The notes: generated from the sequence alone by a model not told the origin. A stretch of 64,000 nt of DNA from Mariluticola halotolerans (GCF_021611515.1 NZ_CP090960.1:1984001-2048000); one strand, 5' to 3'. Positions 1 to 9,132 are shown, counted from the first letter of the stretch. Program-made: numbers and translations.

Positions 1-2323
1 CGGCGATGACGGCATTGACATTTGCGGTACCAATGGCGGTGCCCGCGGCTTTAACAGCACTCAGATTGGCGGTGACGCGTGCCTGTTGCTGGCCACCATC
101 CGGCGACAGGGCAATGCTGGCATTGGCAGCACCAGTGGCCTCGGTCAGCAAAAGGGCGGCGGCCATGGACAGGTCGGTTGAGGCCAGATCAAGCTGGCCG
201 GTCAAAAGGCCATCGGCGGACTGGACCAGATCGCCGGTGAGACTGGTGCCGACAATATCGAAGTTGAGCCCGGTCAGCCTGTTGACGCCATCGGCCACGG
301 CAATCGCAGACTGAAGGCTGGCACGATAGCCATCAAGAAAGGCATTGCCGGTGAGCTGCCCCTTGAGCCCGGCATCGCCCGCACTGCCATCGAAGCCAAG
401 ACGGCCTTCGGTGAGCGTGCGCCCGGCGAGTTTGCCATTGGGCACATTGGCCGTGAGCTTTAAGGCGATGGGACCATCTGCGCCCTTGGCTGTGCCAATG
501 ACACTTAAAGGCCCTGAGGCATTGTCCGAGAGACGGGCGAGATCATCAAGATCGAGGGTGAAGGCGAAATCGGCCGCTGTGCTGGCATAGGTGCCATTGG
601 CGGTGATGCGGGCGCGCTCGTTGACGATTTGAAAGGCGCGGGCGCTCAGGCCATTTTCTGAACGGCCAATGCGGCCTGAAAGCCGGGTTTCGCCGGCCAG
701 AATATTGTCGGCGGCGGCAATGCCAAAGCCGAGGCTGTTGGCTGTGCCGGAAAGACCAAGATCGAATGCGCCGGTGAGCAGTTCCAGCGTGCCATCGATG
801 ACCAGATTGGCCGCGCCGGACAATTGGCGGCCAGCCAGACCGGAGAAAGGCGCAAGGCTTGGGGTTTCAACCGAGACCGCGCCATTGAAGATGAAATCGG
901 CGATATTGCCATCCAGCGCCACATCAAGCGCCTTGCCTGCGACACGCGCCTCGGCGATTTGCAGCGGTGCATTGGCACTCCAGAGACCTGCAAGACCAAG
1001 GCCGATTTCGGTGCCGAGCGCATCGGCAATTTGCGGATCCCTTGCGGTGATGCCGGTGGCGGCACCATCGGCATTAAAGGTGACACGGCGGGTTGCCGGG
1101 TCGTTTAGATTGAGCGCAGCGCCCTGCAGATCGAGCCTGATGTCTTCGGCACCAAGACTGCCATTATCGAGACCATCAATTGTGAGGGCACCGACCCAGG
1201 CATCACTCTTGCCATAATCGATGGTGAGACGGGCGCTGTCGATATTGGTGGTTTGCCCGGAAACAGGCAGGAGGACCGGTGCACCGGCGCTATCTGCAAT
1301 GCGGGCATCGAGATCGAGCCGGGTCAGAAACCCGTCGCTGGCGGTATCGGCACTGGCCGAGAGCGACAATTGCCCGCCAGCCAGTTGCAGATCATTGAGC
1401 GCGAGACCGCCACTGTCGCGCAACAGGGCATTGGCGGTGAGCTGGGTTTCTTCACCGAAAAAGGCGCGATAGACCGGCGGGATCAGATTGGCGATCGGGC
1501 CGCGCATATCAGCATTGATGGCGAGACCATCACCGACCCGCGACAGCTGCGTGCGCCCGGTGAGCGCGCGGGTGCCATCGGCATCGAGGGTCAGGCTGGC
1601 GGCAAGAGAATCGACCGGGCCGGAACCCTTTATGTTGAGCACAATTGCGGGACGCCCGGTGATATTGAGCAGGTTGGCGACGACGCCATCCCTGTTCTCG
1701 GTCAAAGCGATATCGAGATCGATATTGCGGTCTGAATTCTGATACTTGACCGCTGCGACCAGACGCCCGCCGGGACCATCCTTGCGGGTGATATCGAGAT
1801 TGGTATCAAGCGAGCCGCCTTCGAGCACAAGCCGGCCCTCGATGGCGACTTCGGAACCAAGGCCAAACACCTCTTCGCCAAAGGTGACGCTTGGGACGGA
1901 AAGCTGTTCAAGCGTGACGGCGACCGGCAATTCGGGCACTTCGAAACCACCCGCTTCGGGCGCGGGCGGGGTGACGCCTTCGGGCGGGATGGAGGGGCGG
2001 ATATAATCGATTGAATCGGCGGTGAGGCTGTTGATTTGCAAACGCCCGGTAATGAGGGCTGTCTGGTTCCAGTTCAGCTTGGCATTTTCAATACGCAGCC
2101 AGACACCCTCATCATCGGCAAAGGTGATTTCGGCAATCGCCACATCGGAGGAAAGCGCGCCTTCCAGCCCGTTGAGCGAGATGCGGCGCTCAGGCGTCGA
2201 CAGGCGATCCTCGACAAAGCGGAGGAAGCCCGATTTCTGGGCCTGGTCGTCTTCCTGGGCGATCAGCGGCACGGCGATGCCGAGGGTGACGACGAGGGCT
2301 AAAAGTGCGGCAAGCCGTCTCAA
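1..2323 (-). CDS. tamB: Translocation and assembly module protein TamB, partial (C-terminus lies beyond the window)
   Basis: This open frame runs from 2323 off the left edge (774 codons seen). TamB is an inner-membrane-anchored periplasmic protein that works with TamA in outer-membrane protein insertion and lipid transport. The start is a TTG overlapping the tamA stop by 4 nt (TTGA), so translation is probably coupled. The N-terminus reads as a hydrophobic signal/anchor (LAALLALVVTLGIAVPL) followed by the family-typical stretch FLRFVEDRLSTPERRISLNG and then LEGALSSDVAIAEITFADD. The rest is Ala/Gly-rich and repetitive, as expected of the long beta-groove. The diagnostic C-terminal DUF490 domain is outside the window, so the call rests on the N-terminus and on the tamA neighbour. 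Confidence 0.88.
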   Translation of the reverse strand, partial: MRRLAALLALVVTLGIAVPLIAQEDDQAQKSGFLRFVEDRLSTPERRISLNGLEGALSSDVAIAEITFADDEGVWLRIENAKLNWNQTALITGRLQINSLTADSIDYIRPSIPPEGVTPPAPEAGGFEVPELPVAVTLEQLSVPSVTFGEEVFGLGSEVAIEGRLVLEGGSLDTNLDITRKDGPGGRLVAAVKYQNSDRNIDLDIALTENRDGVVANLLNITGRPAIVLNIKGSGPVDSLAASLTLDADGTRALTGRTQLSRVGDGLAINADMRGPIANLIPPVYRAFFGEETQLTANALLRDSGGLALNDLQLAGGQLSLSASADTASDGFLTRLDLDARIADSAGAPVLLPVSGQTTNIDSARLTIDYGKSDAWVGALTIDGLDNGSLGAEDIRLDLQGAALNLNDPATRRVTFNADGAATGITARDPQIADALGTEIGLGLAGLWSANAPLQIAEARVAGKALDVALDGNIADFIFNGAVSVETPSLAPFSGLAGRQLSGAANLVIDGTLELLTGAFDLGLSGTANSLGFGIAAADNILAGETRLSGRIGRSENGLSARAFQIVNERARITANGTYASTAADFAFTLDLDDLARLSDNASGPLSVIGTAKGADGPIALKLTANVPNGKLAGRTLTEGRLGFDGSAGDAGLKGQLTGNAFLDGYRASLQSAIAVADGVNRLTGLNFDIVGTSLTGDLVQSADGLLTGQLDLASTDLSMAAALLLTEATGAANASIALSPDGGQQQARVTANLSAVKAAGTAIGTANVNAVIA

Positions 2324-4224
2324 AATGCCTGTCCTATGCCAACGTAAAGGGCGTAATCTGGGTCCCCTGCCCGCTTGTTGATGGGCACGGCGACATCGAG
2401 GCGCAAGGGACCGAAGCCGGTATAATAGCGCAAGCCCGCGCCAACACCGATGCGGGTGCCTTCGGCAAGCCCGGTGAAACTGTCGGCGGTGACATAGCCT
2501 GCATCCACGAAACCAACGACGCCGATATTTTCGGTGATTTTGGCCCGCGCCTCAATGGAGGCCTCGGTGAGGAATTTGCCGCCGGTGACACTGCCGCCGG
2601 GACCATCGACACCGATAGAGCGATAAGAGAAGCCGCGCACCGAACCGCCGCCGCCGGCAAAGAACAATTTGTCGGGCGGGGTTTGGGAGATATCCGGACC
2701 GAGCAAGGCACCGACCTTTAACCGGCCCGCGAGCACGAAGCGGTCATTCTCGCCAAAGCCGAAATAGGTGCGTGCTTCAGCCGTCATCAAGGCGGCGGCA
2801 TTGCCATAATCGAGTTCGTAAAATGGTTCGACGGTCAGATTGGCGTAAAGCCCTTCGGTGGCATCTGTGCTGCTGTTGCGGCTGTCAAACGTGGCCCCGC
2901 CATAGACCCCGAGCGTTGTGAAATCGCGGGTGCCATAGGCATCGTCAAAGAAGTTGGCGCGCTTGGCGGCAACCCCGCCCTCAACGGAAAGCTGGGACGA
3001 GAATTCATGGGAGAGACCAAGGCGTCCCTCGATGGAGGTTTCCGTGTAGCGGGTAAGCACGGCGCGCTGGGCCACCAATGAGGCGACAAGACTGGTATCG
3101 GGTGTGAACAGGCCCGGCTTGGTGAACGTGCCGCCGAAATAATAATCGAAATCGGCGCTATCGATGGGGAAGGCAATGCCGGCCAGTTTCGCATCCAGCC
3201 GCAGGTTTTCGCCCTCGCCGAACAGGTTGCGGTGCAGCCAGAAGGTTTCCAGACCCAGACCATCGGTGGTGGAGAAAGTGGCACCTGCGCCAATGCGGCG
3301 GGCGGCACGTTCCTGCACGATGACGGTCAGGGGCAGGCTGCCATCGGCAGCGATTGCCGGATCCTCGACAATCTTGACGGCGGTGAAGACGCCAAGATCA
3401 GTCAGCCGCTCGCGGGCGCGGGTGATGTCCGCAGGATTGTATTGTGCGCCGGTGACGAGGCCGGTCTGACGGGCGACGAAATCGGGCTTCATGTCGCGCG
3501 TGCCCTCGACAGTGACAGCGCCGATTGTGGCACGGGCACCCGGCGCAATGGTCAGGGTGACATTGACGCGATTGGTTTTGTGATCGGCGACAATATCCTG
3601 ATTGGCGATTTTCGCCTTGGCATAACCTTCACGACGCCAGGCGTCGGTTGAGATGCGGGCAGCGCGGCGCACGGCACCGGAGCGGGCAATGGCACCGGTG
3701 GCGAACCCGGCATCGGCAAAGGCGTTCGCGTCGACATTGGCCTGATTGTCGATGGTGATGGCGCCGAAGGTGAACTGGGGACCTGTATTGACGCTGACGC
3801 GCACGATGGCGGGATCGGCAAGATCGGCATCGGGGGGCAGATCGGTTGCTTCGGTGCCATCGACATTGATGGAGACGGTGCCGCCATAATAGCCCTCGGC
3901 ATAAAGCGCGGCGACGATGCGGCGGTAATCGGTGCGGGCGCTGGCTAAAAGCCCGGCGGCCCCGGAGGCGACGCGGTCGCGGCCATCCCAAAGGGCAGAG
4001 GCATTGCGGGCGTTATTTTCAACGGTCTCATCACCGCCGGTGACTTCGAAATCGACGGTATAGGGTTGCGGATCGGCAATGACCGCGTCGGCATCGAGCG
4101 CGTTCTGATCCTCGAACAGGGTGATGCCCAAAAAGGTGAACGCCATGGCGGGCAGCGGCAACAGGGTTGCGGCCGTCAAAGCGCTCAACACGAACAGGGA
4201 TGATCGCCAACCGCGATATCTCAA
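2320..4224 (-). CDS. tamA: Autotransporter assembly factor TamA (Omp85/BamA superfamily)
   Basis: An outer-membrane protein of about 634 aa. It has a signal peptide ending in PLPAMA, POTRA-like repeats over roughly residues 30-260 (for example ATIGAVTVEGTRDMKPDFV), and an Omp85 barrel in the second half with the FAGGGGSVRGF strand/loop motif and a terminal phenylalanine (GIGQAF). It partners TamB in outer-membrane assembly. I chose the TTG at 4224 because a GGAAGG Shine-Dalgarno sequence lies 9 nt upstream and it gives a normal short signal-peptide n-region. The frame stays open to a TTG at 4266, which would add 14 residues. tamB follows with a 4-nt overlap, a conserved two-gene arrangement. 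Confidence 0.9.
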   Translation of the reverse strand: MRYRGWRSSLFVLSALTAATLLPLPAMAFTFLGITLFEDQNALDADAVIADPQPYTVDFEVTGGDETVENNARNASALWDGRDRVASGAAGLLASARTDYRRIVAALYAEGYYGGTVSINVDGTEATDLPPDADLADPAIVRVSVNTGPQFTFGAITIDNQANVDANAFADAGFATGAIARSGAVRRAARISTDAWRREGYAKAKIANQDIVADHKTNRVNVTLTIAPGARATIGAVTVEGTRDMKPDFVARQTGLVTGAQYNPADITRARERLTDLGVFTAVKIVEDPAIAADGSLPLTVIVQERAARRIGAGATFSTTDGLGLETFWLHRNLFGEGENLRLDAKLAGIAFPIDSADFDYYFGGTFTKPGLFTPDTSLVASLVAQRAVLTRYTETSIEGRLGLSHEFSSQLSVEGGVAAKRANFFDDAYGTRDFTTLGVYGGATFDSRNSSTDATEGLYANLTVEPFYELDYGNAAALMTAEARTYFGFGENDRFVLAGRLKVGALLGPDISQTPPDKLFFAGGGGSVRGFSYRSIGVDGPGGSVTGGKFLTEASIEARAKITENIGVVGFVDAGYVTADSFTGLAEGTRIGVGAGLRYYTGFGPLRLDVAVPINKRAGDPDYALYVGIGQAF

Positions 4225-4395
4225 CTGACCCAACCTTCCAACCCCTGACGGGGGTACGCACGACAATCAAACAGCGGCGGTTTGCCCAATCCCAGGCCCA
4301 TTGCACCTGAGATCTTTCAGGCCGCTGCGGATACTTATCGCTAATACTTAGGACAAATGCGGCCAAATTTCCATTCGGCAAAGCACGCCGAATGC

Positions 4396-4433
4396 AAAAA
4401 AGCGCATCATGCTTTACGGCACGACGCGCTTTT
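4396..4433 (-). terminator. Rho-independent terminator downstream of mmsA
   Basis: On the minus strand this is a 15-bp stem (two segments, with a few G-U pairs) around a CGTAAA loop, followed by six T residues. It lies about 50 nt after the mmsA stop and before the tamA promoter region, so it separates the two minus-strand units. Confidence 0.8.
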
Positions 4434-4483
4434 GTGTGGCTGATGGGGCCCGGCAGCCGGAAAGAGCCGCCGGGCGAAGGGGC

Positions 4484-5986
4484 TTATCCCATTGTTGGCA
4501 TGACGAATTCGGGATCATTGCGCATGCCCGTGGGCCAGCGGGTGGTGATGGCTTTGAGGCGGGTATAGAAACGCACGCCCTCGGCCCCATGCATGTGATG
4601 ATCGCCAAACAGCGAGGCTTTCCAGCCGCCGAAGGAATGGAAGGCCATGGGCACGGGGATCGGCACATTGACGCCGACCATGCCCACTTCGATATCGTGC
4701 GAGAAGGCACGGGCCACATCGCCATCGCGGGTGAAGACGGCAACGCCATTGGCGTATTCGTGCTGGCCGATCACATCGACCGCCTCATCATAGGTTTTGG
4801 CGCGCACGACCGAGAGGACCGGGCCGAAGATTTCGTCTTTCCAGACGGACATGTCGGTGGTGACATTATCGAGCAGGGTGCCGCCGATATAATAGCCGCC
4901 CTCATAGCCCTGCTTGTCCGTTTTAAAGGTGCGGCCATCGACGACGACTTTTGCGCCTTCCGCCTCACCGGCATCGATATAACCCTTGACCTTTTCCAGA
5001 TGCTGGGCGGTGACGAGCGGGCCCATATCGGTGGCCTTGTCGGCAGCGGGGCCGATCTTGAGGGCGTTGATTTTGGGGATCAGCTTTTCGATCAGCGCAT
5101 CGGCCACCTTGTCGGTGACCGGGACGGCGACGGAAATGGCCATGCAGCGTTCACCAGCCGAGCCGAAAGCTGCACCCATCAAGGCACCGACGGCCATGTC
5201 GATATCGGCATCGGGCATGATGACCATGTGGTTTTTGGCGCCGCCCAGAGCCTGGACGCGCTTGCCATTGGCGGTGCCGGTCTGGTGGATATAGCGGGCA
5301 ATCGGGGTGGAGCCGACAAAGGAGATGGCGGCCACATCGGGATGTTCAAGCAAGGCATCAACCGCCTGCTTGTCGCCCTGAACCACGCCGAAGACGCCTT
5401 CGGGCAGGCCCGCTTCGGCCAGCCATTCGGCCATCAACAGGGAGGCGGACGGATCGCGCTCGGAGGGTTTGAGGATAAAGCAATTGCCGCAGGCGAGCGC
5501 CACCGGGAACATCCACATGGGCACCATTGCGGGGAAGTTGAACGGGGTTATGCCGGCGACGACGCCCAAAGGCTGGCGAAGGGAATGGCTATCGACATTG
5601 GTGCCGACATTTTCGGTGATTTCGCCCTTGAGGAGATGCGGTGCGCCGACGGCGAATTCGACCACTTCAAGGCCGCGGGTGACTTCGCCCAAAGCGTCAT
5701 CATGGGTTTTGCCGTGTTCGGCGGAAATCGCCTCGGCCAGTTGATCGCCCCGTTCCCAGAGGATGGATTTGAACCGGTCGAGAATGCGGGCGCGGCGGAG
5801 CGGCGGGGTTTTGGCCCAGGCTGGCCATGCGGCCTTGGCGGCAGCGACGGCGGCATCGACTTCGGCGACCGAGGCGAGCACGACGCTGGATTCGGACTTG
5901 CCGGTGGCCGGATTGTAAACCGGCTGGCTGCGGCCTGACGTGCCGGCAACGCGCGCATTATTGATGAAATGACCGATCTCGGACAT
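4484..5986 (-). CDS. mmsA: CoA-acylating methylmalonate-semialdehyde dehydrogenase
   Basis: A 500-aa aldehyde dehydrogenase superfamily enzyme that oxidises methylmalonate or malonate semialdehyde to propionyl-CoA or acetyl-CoA with NAD and CoA (valine, thymine and inositol catabolism). Visible features are the [10 protein letters not shown] segment near residue 150, the NAD-site [11 protein letters not shown] near 225, and catalytic Cys281 in AGERCMA. The glutamate that acts as general base in hydrolytic aldehyde dehydrogenases (ELGG) is alanine here (ALGGAKNH, near 247), which fits the CoA-dependent family. The ATG has a GGGAG Shine-Dalgarno sequence 8 nt upstream. It is divergent from a LysR gene, a probable local regulator. 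No other valine-pathway gene is present. An IolA role in inositol catabolism cannot be excluded. Confidence 0.92.
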   Translation of the reverse strand: MSEIGHFINNARVAGTSGRSQPVYNPATGKSESSVVLASVAEVDAAVAAAKAAWPAWAKTPPLRRARILDRFKSILWERGDQLAEAISAEHGKTHDDALGEVTRGLEVVEFAVGAPHLLKGEITENVGTNVDSHSLRQPLGVVAGITPFNFPAMVPMWMFPVALACGNCFILKPSERDPSASLLMAEWLAEAGLPEGVFGVVQGDKQAVDALLEHPDVAAISFVGSTPIARYIHQTGTANGKRVQALGGAKNHMVIMPDADIDMAVGALMGAAFGSAGERCMAISVAVPVTDKVADALIEKLIPKINALKIGPAADKATDMGPLVTAQHLEKVKGYIDAGEAEGAKVVVDGRTFKTDKQGYEGGYYIGGTLLDNVTTDMSVWKDEIFGPVLSVVRAKTYDEAVDVIGQHEYANGVAVFTRDGDVARAFSHDIEVGMVGVNVPIPVPMAFHSFGGWKASLFGDHHMHGAEGVRFYTRLKAITTRWPTGMRNDPEFVMPTMG

Positions 5987-6095
5987 GGCTTGCTCTCCCG
6001 TGATTATTGGTTGCCCCGGTTTTCGGCCTTTAATTTACGCATAGCAATCTGCTAAAACTCAATTCTGGTTTGTAAATTTGCATAAAGGTCGCGGG
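5987..6095. promoter_or_regulatory. Divergent mmsA/LysR promoter region
   Basis: This 109-nt AT-rich spacer separates two divergent genes and should hold both promoters. Around 6034-6056 there is an imperfect inverted repeat (TTTACGC, 10 nt, GCTAAA), and a further TTTGCATAAAG lies just before the LysR start. These resemble LysR-type sites, but no operator can be assigned by eye. Confidence 0.45.
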
Positions 6096-6986
6096 ATGAA
6101 CTGGGAAGATGGCAAGCTTTTGCTGGCGGTTTCGCGTCAGGGGCAGATGCTGGGCGCGGCCAAGCGGCTGGGGCTGAACCAGGCGACGCTGAGCCGGCGC
6201 ATTGCGGCGCTCGAAGCCGAACTGGGCACGCAATTGGTGATCCGCCATGCCCATGGCTGCACCCTGACCGCCGACGGGACGGCGCTGGTGACACGGCTGG
6301 AGCGGGTTGAATCTGAAATGCTGCTGGCCCGCGCCGATTTGCAACAGACCGGTACGCAGGTTTCGGGCGTGGTGCGGATTGGCGCGCCGGACGGGTTCGG
6401 GGTGAAATTTCTGGCCCCCAAACTGGCGCTATTGGCAGAACAGCAAAAGGGGCTGACGCTGCAACTGGTGCCGGTGCCGCGCAGTTTTTCGCTCTCAGAA
6501 CGTGAGGCGGATATTGCGGTGATGGTTGGGCGGCCCGAGACGGGAAGGCTGGTGGCGCGCAAGCTGACCGATTATACGCTCGGGCTTTACGCCGCCCCCG
6601 ATTATCTCGCCCGGTTCGGCACGCCTGAAACGCTGGACGACCTCGGAACAGGACACCGGCTGGTGGGGCATGTGGATGATCTGATCTATGCGCCGGGGCT
6701 CAACTACAGCCGCGAATTCTTGCGCCATTGGCAATCTGCCATCGAGATTTCGAGCGCCATTGGCCAGACCGAGGCAGTGCGCGGGGGCGCGGGGATTGGC
6801 GTCTTGCACGATTATCTGGCGCTGGGTGATCCGGGACTGGTGCGGGTATTGCCGCAGACCTTTATTGCCCGCGCCTATTGGGTGGCGATGCATGAAAGCT
6901 TGCGCAATGTAGAGCGGGTGCGGGTGGTGGCGCGGTTTTTGGCGGAGATTGTGCGGGAGAACCAGAGGGCGTTTACGCGGGGGTGA
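6096..6986 (+). CDS. LysR family transcriptional regulator (divergent from mmsA)
   Basis: A 296-aa LysR-type regulator. The N-terminal winged helix-turn-helix covers about residues 3-60 (GAAKRLGLNQATLSRRIAAL), followed by a linker helix and a substrate-binding domain. The chosen ATG at 6096 has AAAGG 8 nt upstream; a TTG six codons earlier is in frame but has no Shine-Dalgarno sequence. It is transcribed away from mmsA, the standard layout for a LysR protein that controls its neighbour and itself, so control of mmsA is the natural inference. The effector is unknown. Confidence 0.9.
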   Translation: MNWEDGKLLLAVSRQGQMLGAAKRLGLNQATLSRRIAALEAELGTQLVIRHAHGCTLTADGTALVTRLERVESEMLLARADLQQTGTQVSGVVRIGAPDGFGVKFLAPKLALLAEQQKGLTLQLVPVPRSFSLSEREADIAVMVGRPETGRLVARKLTDYTLGLYAAPDYLARFGTPETLDDLGTGHRLVGHVDDLIYAPGLNYSREFLRHWQSAIEISSAIGQTEAVRGGAGIGVLHDYLALGDPGLVRVLPQTFIARAYWVAMHESLRNVERVRVVARFLAEIVRENQRAFTRG

Positions 6987-7054
6987 GCGCTGGCTTTTTG
7001 CCGTGACGATTTCGTCCCCTGCCCACCTCGACGGGACTTGTCGCACACTCCTTC

Positions 7055-7090
7055 TTGACACGCACCTTCTTTTGTAACATAAATAGTTAC
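7055..7090 (+). promoter_or_regulatory. Promoter and operator of the Rrf2 operon; probably leaderless
   Basis: A perfect -35 hexamer TTGACA (7055-7060) is followed after 17 nt by CATAAA (7078-7083, 4/6 to the -10 consensus). An inverted repeat GTAAC-N7-GTTAC (7074-7090) covers the -10 and abuts the ATG at 7091. A start site about 7 nt after the -10 falls essentially on the ATG, and no Shine-Dalgarno sequence precedes it. The transcript is therefore predicted to be leaderless, and the repeat is the likely Rrf2 autoregulatory operator. Confidence 0.65.
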
Positions 7091-7534
7091 ATGAAACGAG
7101 ACAGCCGCCTTTCCTCTGTTCTGCATGCCCTGCTGCATATGGCCGAGCATGACGGACCCATGACTTCTGACGCGCTTGGGATGTGCCTTGGCACCAATCC
7201 CGTTGTGGTGCGGCGAACGATGGGGCTGTTGCGCGAGGCGGGGCTGGTGGCCTCGGAACGGGGGCATGCCGGGGGGTGGCGGATTACTGCTGACCTGTCG
7301 ACGGTGACGCTGCGCCAATTGCACGATGCGCTCGGCGAGCCGGCCTTTTTTGCCATTGGCAACCGTAACGAGGCACCGGGTTGCCTTGTGGAGCAATCGG
7401 TGAATGCGGCGCTGGATGATGCTTTTGCCGAGGCCGAGGCGCTGCTGCTTGATCGTTTCGCCACAGTTTCTCTTGCCGACCTCGCCGCCGATTTTGCACG
7501 GCGACACGCAAAATGGCGGGCACAAAAGGAATAA
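7091..7534 (+). CDS. Rrf2 family transcriptional regulator (non-IscR type)
   Basis: A 147-aa winged-helix regulator. The recognition-helix region TNPVVVRRTMGLLREAGLV (about residues 35-53) and the wing ERGHAGGWRI are typical of the Rrf2 branch that includes YwnA-like proteins. The three cysteines that hold the IscR cluster are not all present: only Cys32 and Cys98 are seen. An Fe-S sensor of IscR type is therefore unlikely, while thiol-based redox sensing is possible. It is the first gene of an operon with the oxidoreductase (3-nt gap) and methyltransferase that follow, and an inverted repeat overlaps its promoter, which suggests autoregulation. An upstream in-frame TTG at 7055 is part of the -35 box, not a start. 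Confidence 0.88.
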   Translation: MKRDSRLSSVLHALLHMAEHDGPMTSDALGMCLGTNPVVVRRTMGLLREAGLVASERGHAGGWRITADLSTVTLRQLHDALGEPAFFAIGNRNEAPGCLVEQSVNAALDDAFAEAEALLLDRFATVSLADLAADFARRHAKWRAQKE

Positions 7535-7537
7535 GAC

Positions 7538-8428
7538 ATGACACATGATGTGATTGTTATCGGGGGCAGCTATGCCGGCATGGCAGCTGCCCTCCAGCTT
7601 CTGCGTGCGCGCAGGAATGTTCTGGTGATTGACGCTGCAGAGCGGCGCAACCGGCTTGTCAGCCATGCTTACGGGCTTATCGGGCAGGATGGCGTTGACC
7701 CAGCAGAGATTGCCAAGACTGCGCGCACCCAGCTTGAAGCCTATCGGAACCTGAGCTGGATTGATGGGCGGGCTATTGCGGCAACGGGCGCGAAAGATGA
7801 TTTCAGCGTGACGCTGGAGGATGGGCAGGTGCATCGCGGGCGGCGCATTCTGTTTGCGAACGGGGTGACTGACAAACTTCCCGAGATCGACGGGCTGATG
7901 GCACGCTGGAGCAAAACCGTTTTTCTTTGCCCCTATTGCCATGGCTATGAACTGGATGAAGGCGAGATTGCGGTAATCGCGACCGGACCGATGTCGGTAC
8001 ATCAGGCAGAACTGCTGCCCGAATGGGGCCAGGTGACGTTTTTCACCAATGGGGCGCTGACAATTGACCCGGAAACCCGGCAGAGATTGACCGGGCGCGG
8101 GGTGACAATTGAGGAGACGCCCATTCTGCGGCTTGATGGTGTGGCAGATGTGGTTTTGACCGATGGACGGCGATTGCCGTTTGCCGGGATTTTTACCGCA
8201 TCGCAATGCCGCCCCTCCAGCCCGGTGGCCGAAGAGATGGGCTGCGCGCTGATGGAAACGCCGATGGGGGTTTTGATTGAGACCGATGAGGGCAAGGCGA
8301 CCTCCCTGCCCGGCGTTTTTGCCTGTGGCGACACGGCGCGTATGCCCCATTCCCTGTCATTGGCGATTGGTGACGGGGCCTGGGCGGGCGCGCAAATTCA
8401 CCGCTCGCTGGTTTTTCCGGAGGCATGA
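7538..8428 (+). CDS. Thioredoxin-reductase-like NAD(P)/FAD-dependent oxidoreductase with CxxC, possible dithiol oxidase
   Basis: A 296-aa flavoprotein of the low-molecular-weight thioredoxin reductase fold. The FAD motif (VIGGSYAGMAAALQLL, about residues 7-22) is intact. The redox pair is Cys131/Cys134 in CPYCHGYE. The second dinucleotide motif, normally GxGxxG or GGGNSA, reads IATGPMSVHQA here and has lost its glycine pattern, so NADPH use is doubtful. A CPYCHGYE-type active site with poor NADPH binding is known in O2-dependent dithiol oxidases (GliT, HlmI, DepH). It is adjacent to an Rrf2 gene and an S-adenosylmethionine methyltransferase. The substrate is unknown; a plain thioredoxin-reductase-like role remains possible. 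Confidence 0.85.
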   Translation: MTHDVIVIGGSYAGMAAALQLLRARRNVLVIDAAERRNRLVSHAYGLIGQDGVDPAEIAKTARTQLEAYRNLSWIDGRAIAATGAKDDFSVTLEDGQVHRGRRILFANGVTDKLPEIDGLMARWSKTVFLCPYCHGYELDEGEIAVIATGPMSVHQAELLPEWGQVTFFTNGALTIDPETRQRLTGRGVTIEETPILRLDGVADVVLTDGRRLPFAGIFTASQCRPSSPVAEEMGCALMETPMGVLIETDEGKATSLPGVFACGDTARMPHSLSLAIGDGAWAGAQIHRSLVFPEA

Positions 8429-8429
8429 G

Positions 8430-9104
8430 ATGACGTCATTTTCTGATCCACAGGCGGTTTCTCTCTACGCTGACAATGCCGTGCGGCAAGTGCCCGGCTA
8501 TCACCATTTGCAGACAATGGCGGGGCTGTTACTGGCCGAGCGCGCGCCAACGGATGGGCGCATTCTTGTGTTGGGTGCGGGCGGGGGGATGGAGCTGGAG
8601 CTGTTTGCCCGCATGCAGGCGGATTGGCGCTTTACCGGCGTGGACCCATCGGCGGAAATGCTGGAACTGGCGCGCACGCAGCTTGGCGCACTGGCGCAGC
8701 GGGTGGCGTTTCATCACGGCTATATTGATGACGCGCCGGAGGGGCCGTTTGACGGGGCGGTTTGTCTGCTGACCTTGCACTTTTTGCCCGAGGTGGAACG
8801 CCGCAAAACGGTGGCAGAGGTCTATCGGCGGTTGCGGCCCGGGGCGCCGTTTGTCGTGGCGCATCACAGCTTTCGCCGGGATGGCGATGAAACGGAGAAA
8901 TGGCTGAAACGCTATGCAGCTTTTGCCATTGCCTCCGGGGTGCCGCAAGCGCAGGCGAACGGGGCTGTGTCGGCAATGGCGGAAAAACTGCCCGCGCTTT
9001 CACCTGCCACAGATGAAGCGATTTTGCGGGAGGCCGGATTTGCGGACGTGGAACTGTTTTATGCCGCGTTCTCGTTTCGGGGCTGGGTGGGACACAGGGG
9101 TTGA
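8430..9104 (+). CDS. Class I SAM-dependent methyltransferase
   Basis: A 224-aa Rossmann-fold methyltransferase. Motif I is ILVLGAGGGMELELF (about residues 44-58), the acidic residue binding the SAM ribose is in GVDPSAEMLELA, and motif IV lies around PFDGAVCLLTLHFLP. The start ATG at 8430 lies one base after the stop of the oxidoreductase gene, with an overlapping GGAGG signal, so the two are co-transcribed. The acceptor is unknown. Given the partner, S-methylation of a small thiol is an inference only. A longer frame opens upstream at 8277 but lies inside the preceding gene. Confidence 0.87.
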   Translation: MTSFSDPQAVSLYADNAVRQVPGYHHLQTMAGLLLAERAPTDGRILVLGAGGGMELELFARMQADWRFTGVDPSAEMLELARTQLGALAQRVAFHHGYIDDAPEGPFDGAVCLLTLHFLPEVERRKTVAEVYRRLRPGAPFVVAHHSFRRDGDETEKWLKRYAAFAIASGVPQAQANGAVSAMAEKLPALSPATDEAILREAGFADVELFYAAFSFRGWVGHRG

Positions 9105-9132
9105 ACCCCACCCCGGCCCCTGAACCGGACAT

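Noticed and set aside
1-2323. Several short plus- and minus-strand frames in the tamB region
   Set aside because: A continuous minus-strand frame with a TamB N-terminus covers the whole stretch, so the short frames are shadows.
4409-5938. Long plus-strand open frame of 509 codons
   Set aside because: It is antisense to mmsA, whose minus-strand product has clear catalytic motifs. The plus-strand product is His/Asp/Gly-rich with no domain, typical of GC-rich shadow frames.
6875-8350. Minus-strand open frame of 491 codons
   Set aside because: It runs opposite the Rrf2 and oxidoreductase genes, which have coherent motifs and operon spacing. The product is Arg/His/Pro/Gln-rich without a domain.
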